Below, piece by piece: positions 7,742 through 14,538 of a stretch of 26,025 nt of DNA. The DNA comes from CAYMLL01 sp964390645 (GTDB taxonomy: Bacteria; Planctomycetota; UBA8108), in the NCBI GenBank assembly GCA_964390645.1, contig CAYMLL010000077.1, forward strand, positions 1-26,025, written 5' to 3'. Each line of letters opens with the position of its first letter. The stretch's first letter is position 1. Below the pieces are notes generated by a model. That model was not told the origin of the DNA and did not search any database. It saw only the letters and a list, made by a program, of their open reading frames with translations. The position numbers and the translations under genes were made by a program.

Positions 7742-9237
7742 TCTTCGGTCTCCCGGAGGTATTCCAGATAGCGCCAGCGATCTCCCGCGCGATAGCGTCC
7801 GCCGCCCTCGATGCGTGAGACCTCATCATGCTCCGCCTCGAGCCGTCGGAGCTTCTCGGCATCGAGCAGAGGATCCGCGAGCTCGACGCGATGTGCGCTC
7901 AGAGCCGCGAGAAGTCGGCTCTTCACTTTCGACAATCCCTCTGCGTCCGCCAGATTTCGCAGCTCGTGCGGATCCTGACTCAAGTCGTAGAGCTCGACGT
8001 CCGGCGGGCTGCTCCAGGTCGCGTAGGCCGACCGAACTCGCGGCAGCGCAACGTCGATCTCCTCCTGAGACGTTCCGTACTCGAAGAACGCTCCGTTCCG
8101 TCGGCGATAGATCTCCGCGACCGGGTTCTTTCGCCCGGGTAGCAAGTTCAGAATCAGCTTGAACCTCTCGTCTCGAACTGCCCGCTGCGGAAAGAAGCTG
8201 GCGGCGCTGTAGGCAGTACGCTCAGCGAAGAGGTAGCGGCGCCAGGCGACGTGTCGGCCGGCCGCCAGCGGCAGAAGCGACCGCCCGGGAAGCGTCGCCC
8301 GTGCAGGCAGCCGAGCGGCCTGGAGGATCGTCGGGAGGATGTCGATTACCGACACGAGCTCGTCGCACACGATCCCGCGCTCTGTCTGCTCCGGCCACCG
8401 CAGAATCAAGGGAATCCGCAGGCCGCCCTCGTAGCACGTCGCTTTGCCGCGAGAGAACTGGGCACCGTGATCGCCGAGGTAGATCACGAGCGTTTCGTGC
8501 GACGCGCCGCATCGCTCGAGCTCCGCGAGCAGCACCCCTACGCCGGTGTCGAGCCGCATCAAGCAGTTGTAGTAGTCGGCGGTTCCCTGTCTCAGCCGTG
8601 GAGAGTCTGCTCCGATGAACGGGAGCGTGCGCACCTCCGCGGCGCCGAGGGGGTCTTCCGGAAGGCCGTGTTGCTGTCGAAGAAGCGGAAAGTGAGCGTC
8701 CGAGAAGTTCACTGACAGGAAGAACGGCTTCCCGGCTGAAGACGTGAAGAAATCACCCGCGGTCCGAGCGATTCTCCTGACATCCCGTTTCGCGAAGCTC
8801 ACCGCCGATCGATCGTTCCAGCGAAAGTCGAAGGGAAACGCCGACTCTGGATTCACATGAAGCTTGCCGATGAGTCCGGTCCGATACCCATGTGCCTTCA
8901 AGAGGCTCGCCGCGTTGTCCCACTCGCGGAACATCGCGTAGCGGTGCGTGGCCAGTCCGATCTGGCCACTCTGGAACGGGTAGAGACCGGTCAAGAAGCT
9001 CGCCCTGGAGACCGAGCAGACCGCGTGCGTGGTCCAGGCGTTCTCGAAACGCGCTCCGTCGGCAGCGAGTCGATCGAGGTTCGGCGTGCGCACGAACGTA
9101 TCGCCGTAGCAGCCGAGCTCAGGTCCGTTGTCCTCCGAGACGATCAGAAGGACATTCGGCCGATCGGGGACGGCGGCGGCGACGGTCGCCGTCAAGAGCG
9201 CGAACGCGAGGAGCGATTTCCACTGTCTGATCGTCAT
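7738..9237 (-). CDS. Exported type I sulfatase, heparan N-sulfatase (SGSH)-like
   Basis: This 499-residue alkaline-phosphatase-superfamily sulfatase has a signal peptide (cut near residue 22) and starts its core with RPNVLLIVSEDNGPELGCYG. The formylglycine site is Cys74 in CSVSRASFLTG. The residue two after Cys is Val rather than the usual Pro (or Ala), which may affect maturation by formylglycine-generating enzyme or anSME. Later core motifs are present: GLIGKLH, FFLSVNFSDAHFP, YLGDHGAQFSRGKATCYEGGLRIPLI and the C-terminal VELYDLSQDPHELRNLA. The layout resembles sulfamidase-like sulfatases, which act on N- or O-sulfated sugars, but the exact linkage is not determinable. The start ATG overlaps the end of the last open frame of the PhyH remnant (9234-9237), and the stop overlaps the next gene by 4 nt, so it is mid-operon. 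The Shine-Dalgarno is weak, consistent with coupling. Confidence 0.9.
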   Translation of the reverse strand: MTIRQWKSLLAFALLTATVAAAVPDRPNVLLIVSEDNGPELGCYGDTFVRTPNLDRLAADGARFENAWTTHAVCSVSRASFLTGLYPFQSGQIGLATHRYAMFREWDNAASLLKAHGYRTGLIGKLHVNPESAFPFDFRWNDRSAVSFAKRDVRRIARTAGDFFTSSAGKPFFLSVNFSDAHFPLLRQQHGLPEDPLGAAEVRTLPFIGADSPRLRQGTADYYNCLMRLDTGVGVLLAELERCGASHETLVIYLGDHGAQFSRGKATCYEGGLRIPLILRWPEQTERGIVCDELVSVIDILPTILQAARLPARATLPGRSLLPLAAGRHVAWRRYLFAERTAYSAASFFPQRAVRDERFKLILNLLPGRKNPVAEIYRRRNGAFFEYGTSQEEIDVALPRVRSAYATWSSPPDVELYDLSQDPHELRNLADAEGLSKVKSRLLAALSAHRVELADPLLDAEKLRRLEAEHDEVSRIEGGGRYRAGDRWRYLEYLRETEE

Positions 9238-9926
9238 TCTCCGTTCTCTCGATCGTCAGATCCCGAGCTCGGATCCGTTCTTCGCCGACGAGCCCCACCG
9301 CGAGCTCTCGCTGGTACGTCTCGTGAGCCGCCGGATCCGCATGCGCTTCCGACGAGCAGTAGATGAACCCCGACGATCGCCGCTGACGCGTCTCGAATCG
9401 GCTTTCTTCGGCGCGGTGAGGATCGGCTTTCTTCGGCGTGGTGAATCGTCAGAGCGTGATGCGCGAGCAAGTCTCCTTCTCGGGTGGGGAAAGCGATCTC
9501 GCTCTCCGTGTCCGCCGTCGTGCCATCGTCCACGATTCCCTGAGAGAAGCCGAGCGTCTCCTTTCAAGCGTCCGGCCTCATGCCACGTCCACGGGAGCGC
9601 GGAACATACCGGACAGGGTCATTCTCCTCGTCGACATCGTCGAGCGCGAGACACATCGTGACGGGCTCTCAGGGCTCCAGCATGAAGTGGTATCCGTCCC
9701 GGTGCGGAGGCATCGGCTTTCCGACGACTGGCGGCTTCTTGAACCGCTGCAGATTCCCGGGCACCGCCGGCGTTCCGAGGAGGCTCCGGGCCAGCTCACG
9801 GAATACGCTTCGCTCGAAGACCGCGGCGAACCGGGCGTCGTGGGCTCCGATTAGCTCTGGCCGCTTCAGCGACTCCGCTTCCGGGGGCAGCTCGAAATAC
9901 ACCTGCTCTCCCGGCATCGACGGCAC
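9238..9926 (-). pseudogene. Broken phytanoyl-CoA dioxygenase (PhyH)-family gene
   Basis: Reading leftward from a GTG at 9926, 85 codons encode a PhyH segment (PGEQVYFELPP, then LQRFKKPP, then PPHRDGYHFMLEP with the HxD iron ligands) and then hit TGA at 9671-9669. The same frame continues as EPVTMCLALDDVDEEN, meets a second TGA at 9566-9564, and resumes as LGFSQGIVDD with the distal-His region LLAHHALTIHHAE. There a 25-bp tandem duplication (9397-9446) shifts the frame. Dropping one copy restores GFIYCSSEAHADPAAHETYQRE, the expected family C-terminus. The N-terminal 35-40 residues of the family are missing, and the remnant abuts the sialidase stop (9931). Together these are two nonsense codons, one frameshift and one truncation. 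No active dioxygenase is expected. Confidence 0.88.
9397..9446. repeat. 25-bp tandem duplication inside the PhyH pseudogene
   Basis: The units at 9397-9421 and 9422-9446 both start atcggctttcttcggcg and match at 22 of 25 positions. Because 25 is not a multiple of 3, the duplication shifts the frame. Deleting one unit in silico rejoins the HHAEESR segment to RSSGFIYCSSEA in one frame. Confidence 0.9.
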
Positions 9927-9930
9927 GCGG

Positions 9931-12609
9931 TCACCGCCCGAACACCTCCCGGATCTTGATTCGTTGAAACACCAGGTGTGCCTGACTTCCCTCGTAGAGG
10001 ATGCCGACCGTCTCTTCGTCGATTCTCGTCAAGCACGAGTACCCGGCTCCGACACCCTCGTCGACAAGCAGATGCCACTTCTCGGGCCACGAGACGCCTT
10101 CATCAACGCTGGCCTTGAGCGTGATCCGCCGCCGCGGAGCACGCGACACGCTGGGATTCGAGAACAGGAGCGCGTCGCTGTCCGCCCCGTTGTGGACTCT
10201 CCCGAATCGAATCAGACTCGCCATGCAGACCGGTTCGGGCAACGCCTTGCGGGAAGTCGAATGCACCGTCCACGTGCGACCGAGGTCGCGCGTGGTGTAG
10301 ACCGATCTCGAGCCTCCTCGGTTGTCACGCATGTTGAGCATCAGAGATCCGTCACGAAGCTCGACGACCTGCGCCTCCGTCGTATCGGGCTTGGCTCCCG
10401 TACCGATCGTCCATCGCCCGCCTCCATCCCTGCTGTGAATGATCGTCGAGTGCGGCATGCCGTGCGCGTCGCGAAACTGAGCCGGGAAGACGAGAGTTCC
10501 GTCGTGAAGGGTAATGCCCTTGCCCGGGCCCTGTAGCAAGAGTCGCCATCGCGGGTCCTTGATCTGCCCGGTGATGTTGATCGGCGCAGACCACGTCTTG
10601 CCGTCGTCCTCACTCTTCACGACCACGAACTGCCCCGTCTCCTTCGGCCTCATTCCGGGCCGCGAACCGTTCCAGGCACGGTTACCGTGACTCCAGAGCG
10701 CCGCGACCCAGATCGTGCCGCGTCGGCGGTCGACGAGCACGCTGGGGTCGCCTACTCCGTTTCCATGACGAGGATCTTGCCGACGCGGAAAGTCGATGAT
10801 TCGCTGCATCGGCTCCCACGTACGGCCACCGTCGACGCTTCGAGACATGCCCACGTCGATGTCGCCCGGCAGATCGCCGCCTCTCCCGTTTCGACAATCG
10901 TAAACCGCGATGAGAGTCCCGTCGTTCGTGGTCGCGAGTCCCGGGATCCGGTACGCGGCCACGCCGTCGTCTCGAGCCTTGCGAAGCGCCACTCCGATTC
11001 GCTTCGATCCGGCAGGCGCCGACGATCCGGGGCGAAGCTGCGAGCCGTCCGAGAACTCCACCCGTCCGCACCCGGCATCCACGATGTGATCCTGATCGGC
11101 CGACGGGCGAAGCCGCAGCGCGACCCAGAAGTAGTTCGCGCCGACGGAGAGGCGCCCGGAACCCCGGAATCTCAGGATCGGCTCCGCGCCTCGCGAGTCG
11201 CCGAACCGGGTAGCGCCCTCGAAGATGTCGGGGCTCGTGGTCTTCCGGGCGCTGAGCGTCGAGCGAGCGCCGGAGAAGTAGACGGAGACCGACTCCACGT
11301 CGTCGAGGTCCGTCGTCCCGCTCATCGAGATCTGAATGGCGGACACCGAGATCGGCTCGAGGCTGCCCGCCGCATCCACACGCAAACGCAGGACCGGACT
11401 GCCGGCGCCGCCGATCACGACCGGAGTGACAAGCTGCTCCGCCTTCGCTGCCATGACTCGCATCTCGGTCGGCCGGGTCAGTCGCAAGTCGTCGATCAGG
11501 ACGCCCGATTTCGGCGGACTCGCGCAGCGGAACCGGAGCTTCTCGACGCCCGGATCGATTCCATCGACCGTCACCCTTGTCAGAAATCCTCCGACCCTGA
11601 TCGTCTTGTCCCCTCGGTAGAGGGTGCTCCACTCGCCTTCGCGTAACACTTCGACAACGAATTCGAACGGCGCGTTGCGCGTCCAGCGCTCCGCCTGGAA
11701 CGAGAGCGAGAACGGACGATCCGGGTCGACCACAGGCTTCAACTCGACGCAGCGGTCGTCGCCGCCGAAGATGTGGAGGCACTGGCGCCCCGAATGTCGA
11801 TGGTGGCGATCGATCTCCGCGTGCCCCTTCTCGGCGAGCCACTGCCCCATCGGCGACGAGCGCCGACCGAGCTCCCCGGGAGCCAAGGTCTCGAAACCAT
11901 CGATCGCCAGCAACCCCTTCGAGGCAGCCCCCATCGCGCGGGCGGTCGCCAGGGCGATCACCGCCGCACCGGACGCGTCGGGGTGAATCCCGTCACCGAA
12001 CAACTCGGGCCTTCTCAACAGCGGCGACCGCATGTCCACGGCGGTGGCGCCGACCTTCTTCGCCGCCGACTTGATGCGAAGCGACATGTCCCGACGAATC
12101 CGCTCGTGGAGATCGTGGTGGCGGTGCTTCTTCGTCAGCGGGGCGAGCGGCGCCCATACGAACACCCTCGGTGAACTCCGTGACCCGTGGTAAGCGCGGA
12201 GAAGCTCGACGTACTCGCGCTCGAACGCCTCCTCACGACCCCGGTAGAGCGTGATGTCGTTGATTCCGAGGTTGATGACGACGAACTGAGGATGGAACTC
12301 GACGGCGTTCGAATGCTCGGTACTCGACAGAAAGCGCCCTCCACTCGTTCTCGCCGCGCTCATCACGGCCGAGCCGCTGCGGCCGAAGTTTCGCACTTCA
12401 TACCCGTCGCCAAGGAGCTCCTGAAGCTGCGCGGGGTAGCTGTTGCTCCCTCGCTCGCGGATGCCGAGGCCGTACGTGATGCTGTCCCCGACGCAGGCGA
12501 CGCGGATGCGGTCCGCTCGTGATTCCTCCGTCACCAGCAGCGCTCCGGCGAAGAGCGCAGCGAGGAGCGCTCGACAACGGTCTCCGCGTTCATGAACGAG
12601 AGGGCGCAT
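9931..12609 (-). CDS. Exported bifunctional SGNH esterase / GH33 exo-alpha-sialidase
   Basis: The start at 12609 is preferred over upstream ATGs because AGGAG (12616-12620) lies 6 nt before it and a signal peptide follows directly (cut near residue 32). The product has 892 residues. Residues 34-230 form an SGNH/GDSL hydrolase: GDSITYG (Ser43), GINDIT (Asn117) and DGIHPD (Asp206, His209). Residues about 230-385 look like a beta-sandwich, and about 386-535 resemble the sialidase-associated N-terminal domain. Residues about 545-892 are a GH33 propeller with YRIP (Arg554), acid/base candidate Asp579 in GGDLPGD, Glu750, nucleophile candidate Tyr857 in GAGYSCL, and five Asp boxes (591, 666, 726, 773, 834). 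The likely role is removal of O-acetyl groups from sialic acid, then cleavage of terminal sialic acid outside the cytoplasm. The first 20 nt overlap the PhyH gene. Esterase specificity is inferred. Confidence 0.9.
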   Translation of the reverse strand: MRPLVHERGDRCRALLAALFAGALLVTEESRADRIRVACVGDSITYGLGIRERGSNSYPAQLQELLGDGYEVRNFGRSGSAVMSAARTSGGRFLSSTEHSNAVEFHPQFVVINLGINDITLYRGREEAFEREYVELLRAYHGSRSSPRVFVWAPLAPLTKKHRHHDLHERIRRDMSLRIKSAAKKVGATAVDMRSPLLRRPELFGDGIHPDASGAAVIALATARAMGAASKGLLAIDGFETLAPGELGRRSSPMGQWLAEKGHAEIDRHHRHSGRQCLHIFGGDDRCVELKPVVDPDRPFSLSFQAERWTRNAPFEFVVEVLREGEWSTLYRGDKTIRVGGFLTRVTVDGIDPGVEKLRFRCASPPKSGVLIDDLRLTRPTEMRVMAAKAEQLVTPVVIGGAGSPVLRLRVDAAGSLEPISVSAIQISMSGTTDLDDVESVSVYFSGARSTLSARKTTSPDIFEGATRFGDSRGAEPILRFRGSGRLSVGANYFWVALRLRPSADQDHIVDAGCGRVEFSDGSQLRPGSSAPAGSKRIGVALRKARDDGVAAYRIPGLATTNDGTLIAVYDCRNGRGGDLPGDIDVGMSRSVDGGRTWEPMQRIIDFPRRQDPRHGNGVGDPSVLVDRRRGTIWVAALWSHGNRAWNGSRPGMRPKETGQFVVVKSEDDGKTWSAPINITGQIKDPRWRLLLQGPGKGITLHDGTLVFPAQFRDAHGMPHSTIIHSRDGGGRWTIGTGAKPDTTEAQVVELRDGSLMLNMRDNRGGSRSVYTTRDLGRTWTVHSTSRKALPEPVCMASLIRFGRVHNGADSDALLFSNPSVSRAPRRRITLKASVDEGVSWPEKWHLLVDEGVGAGYSCLTRIDEETVGILYEGSQAHLVFQRIKIREVFGR

Positions 12610-13507
12610 CTCCGGCTCCTTCGCGAAGGTCCTCGATCGTAACGACAGTCGACACCTCCTCCGCTGGCTCCTTCTCGGCTGCGAAGAGCGCGGGATGGAA
12701 CTGCCCCGCCAGCGGCTCATCTCGGGACGGCACGGGGAGTCCTTCGGAGTCTCCGCCCTGGCAAGCACCGGGGTCCGACCGCACTGCGTCCTTCACGACG
12801 TTCAGGACGACGGCGCGACGAAGCCGCAGCGACCCGTTCTCGTGGGAACCGTGCCTCATCAACGAATGCTGGAACAACGCACAGCCCCTCTCCAGCTCGA
12901 TGAGCACACTGCTGACGAACGCCTCACGCTGCTCGTCGTCAAGCACCTCTCCCACGGCGTGCATGTCTCCCTTGAGGCCGGTGATCGGAAGAAGACCGTA
13001 ACGACGACTACCCGGGACCTGGTACAGGCTGCCGTTTTCCATCGTGACGTCGTCGAACGCTATCCAACAGGTTAGATGACCCACCGGACACGTCCACGTC
13101 CAGTACGAGTAGTCCCGGTGCCACGCGACAACCCCTCCGTTCTCCACCCGCTTGCAGCACAGATGATCGTGAAGCTGCCGAGCCCTTCCGCCCAAGAACT
13201 GATACGCCGCCATGCGGAGCTCGGGAGCCCCCGGGAGATCGCGAAAGCCGGACTCGATCCGCCAGGCGCCGAGAGCGTGAAACAGCGTCCGCGTCGGATC
13301 CGCTGACTCGTTGCCAGGAAACTCGTGGAAGAGATCGCGTCGAGAGTGATCCCTCGGCGCGAGACGTGCGAGCTCCTCTGGCAGGACGTCGACCTGCTCG
13401 AGATCCAGCACGCCAATCCCGGGCATGTATCCTCGCCCGTGGAATCCACGGACTTGCTGGTCGCCGATCTGGTGGGCTGACCACCTCTCCCGGTTCCGAG
13501 GGCTCAT
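12590..13507 (-). CDS. PhyH-family Fe(II)/2-oxoglutarate dioxygenase
   Basis: This 305-residue cytoplasmic protein belongs to the phytanoyl-CoA dioxygenase family. Family signatures are GFHGRGYMPGIGVLD (21-35), AWHRDYSYWTW with iron ligands His130 and Asp132, LTCWIAFDDVTMENGSLYQVPGS, and FQHSLMRHGS with distal His219, followed by RRAVVLNVV carrying the 2-oxoglutarate-binding Arg (about 230). It would oxidise or hydroxylate a small molecule, and the substrate is unknown. The frame is open far upstream, but the family alignment starts only about 20 residues after Met at 13507. The leftward promoter candidate at 13619-13645 also lies upstream of this start, so I chose it, although its ribosome site is poor. 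The C-terminal 25 residues exceed the usual family end and overlap the sialidase gene by 20 nt. It is the first gene of the operon and the only intact one of two PhyH copies. Confidence 0.85.
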   Translation of the reverse strand: MSPRNRERWSAHQIGDQQVRGFHGRGYMPGIGVLDLEQVDVLPEELARLAPRDHSRRDLFHEFPGNESADPTRTLFHALGAWRIESGFRDLPGAPELRMAAYQFLGGRARQLHDHLCCKRVENGGVVAWHRDYSYWTWTCPVGHLTCWIAFDDVTMENGSLYQVPGSRRYGLLPITGLKGDMHAVGEVLDDEQREAFVSSVLIELERGCALFQHSLMRHGSHENGSLRLRRAVVLNVVKDAVRSDPGACQGGDSEGLPVPSRDEPLAGQFHPALFAAEKEPAEEVSTVVTIEDLREGAGDAPSRS

Positions 13508-13618
13508 CGAAAAAGACCCGTCAACGATCTGTAAACCATTGAGAGTTGCCCACTCACGAGCATCGCCGGGAGTTCGCCGTGGCTCGTTTCTCGGTTCATT
13601 CCGGTGTGGCGAAGGAGA

Positions 13619-13645
13619 ATTATCGGAAGTCACCATTGACTGCAA
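13619..13645 (-). promoter_or_regulatory. Candidate leftward promoter of the glycan operon
   Basis: On the minus strand TTGCAG (13645-13640) and GATAAT (13624-13619) form a -35/-10 pair with a 15-nt spacer, which is short. It would start transcription near 13612, leaving a 5' leader of about 105 nt before the PhyH start at 13507. Confidence 0.3.
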
Positions 13646-13664
13646 CAGCATGTAATAACAAAAT
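13636..13664 (+). promoter_or_regulatory. Candidate promoter of the GntR-family gene
   Basis: TTGACT (13636-13641) and CAAAAT (13659-13664) are spaced by 17 nt, with 5 of 6 and 4 of 6 consensus matches. The expected start is near 13671, within the palindrome, so a bound repressor could block it. An AT-rich element tgtaataaca (13651-13660) with GT...AC half-sites lies between the boxes and resembles a loose FCD-GntR operator. Confidence 0.35.
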
Positions 13665-13680
13665 CCCCGGCGGCCGGGGA
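13664..13680. promoter_or_regulatory. 17-bp perfect palindrome (operator or leader hairpin)
   Basis: The 7-bp arms tccccgg and ccgggga flank a cgg centre. It sits immediately after the candidate -10 of the regulator gene and 31 bp before its start codon. It could be an operator or an mRNA 5' hairpin. The repeat itself is certain and the role is not. Confidence 0.45.
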
Positions 13681-13711
13681 AACAGAGGCACCGGGTGGAG
13701 CTGACGACACG

Positions 13712-14416
13712 ATGAAGGAGACCCTCGCGCGTCGAGCGTACGATCAGCTGCGGCTCAAGCTCGCTCGTGGCGAACTGGCGCCCGGCTCTCGACTGGTCAA
13801 TCGGACCCTGGCCGGCGAGCTCGGAATCAGCTTCACGCCCGTTCGGGAGGCGATCAACCAGCTCGCGAGCGAGGGCCTCGTCGAGTACGTGCGAGGCGGG
13901 GGCGCATTCGTCCGTCGCCTTGACCGCCGTAGCCTCGTCGAGCTTTACGACCTGCGTGAGCAGCTCGAGCCGTTCGCCGCCGCCAGGGCCGCGTCCCACA
14001 TCACCGAGGACGAGATCGCGGAGCTGCAGGAGATCTGCGACGACTCGCACGAGATCGCTGATTCGATGCGCGAGAACGAGACTCAGGTCGCCAACGAAGA
14101 GCTCGCCCTTCGCTGGGTCGCGAACGAGGAACGGTTCCACCACGTGCTCATCGATGCCTCGCGGAATCGTTGGCTGACGAAAATCGCCAAGGATCTCTTG
14201 CTCGCGACGCAGGCGTTCGGGCCTCTGCTCGCCGATCCGGCGCTGTTGACGCTCGGCGCAGCCGCTTCGACGTGGAAGGGACACTCGGCCCTCGTGCGGC
14301 TTCTTCACCGCCGCGACGCCGACGGAGCGCGGGACTGGATGATCGAGCACATCCGAATCGGACGGGCTTACGTCCTCGAGCATCTGAAACGAACGAATCG
14401 GCTGGCTACGAGCTGA
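13712..14416 (+). CDS. GntR-family (FadR/FCD) transcriptional regulator
   Basis: The product has 234 residues. Residues 1-70 form the winged helix-turn-helix, with APGSRLVNRTLAGELGIS followed by FTPVREAINQLASEGLVEYV and the wing RGGGAFVRRL. Residues about 75-225 form an all-helical FCD effector domain (LYDLREQLEPFAAARAA, then ANEERFHHVLIDAS with His143/144, HSALVRLLHRRDADGARDWMIEHI with His191 and His213), the pattern of the metal-binding FCD type. Such regulators bind small organic acids or sugar acids. A sialic-acid-derived or PhyH-related ligand is plausible here but unproven. GGAG at 13697-13700 lies 11 nt before the ATG, a slightly long spacing. Divergent placement suggests control of the leftward operon. 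Confidence 0.92.
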   Translation: MKETLARRAYDQLRLKLARGELAPGSRLVNRTLAGELGISFTPVREAINQLASEGLVEYVRGGGAFVRRLDRRSLVELYDLREQLEPFAAARAASHITEDEIAELQEICDDSHEIADSMRENETQVANEELALRWVANEERFHHVLIDASRNRWLTKIAKDLLLATQAFGPLLADPALLTLGAAASTWKGHSALVRLLHRRDADGARDWMIEHIRIGRAYVLEHLKRTNRLATS

Positions 14417-14522
14417 GCCGAGCCTCATCCGGGCCGGCATCGGAAAACGACGGAACGAGAACGGTCGACACGGGGATCCGAGCGACCGAAAGGACAACAA
14501 CGGGTTCTGAGTCAAGGGTCTG

Positions 14523-14538
14523 AAGGAGTATCACCATG
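14523..14538 (+). promoter_or_regulatory. Shine-Dalgarno and ATG that fix the true start of the first modular protein
   Basis: AAGGAG (14523-14528) lies 7 nt before ATG 14536, which opens a typical signal peptide (MSLQTGPLTVFAVALCFAG). The protein body is in another frame whose first ATG (14580) has neither ribosome site nor signal peptide. Confidence 0.8.

Larger units (their letters stand above)
13508..13711. promoter_or_regulatory. Divergent control region between the glycan operon and the GntR regulator
   Basis: This 204-bp region separates the leftward operon from the rightward regulator gene. It holds candidate promoters in both directions whose -35 elements overlap near 13636-13645, plus a 17-bp palindrome. 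A divergent GntR gene next to its target operon usually autoregulates and controls the operon from this spacer. That is family knowledge plus layout, not shown directly. Confidence 0.55.

Noticed and set aside
12610..12768. A 53-residue N-terminal extension of the SGNH-GH33 protein
   Set aside because: The extension is Arg/Ser-rich and would bury the signal peptide. ATG 12609 has a well-placed AGGAG and is followed directly by the signal sequence.
12610..14515. A continuous minus-strand frame that would extend the PhyH protein to 641 residues
   Set aside because: The upstream part is antisense to the GntR gene, has no PhyH similarity, and lies on the wrong side of the promoter region. The family begins just after Met at 13507.
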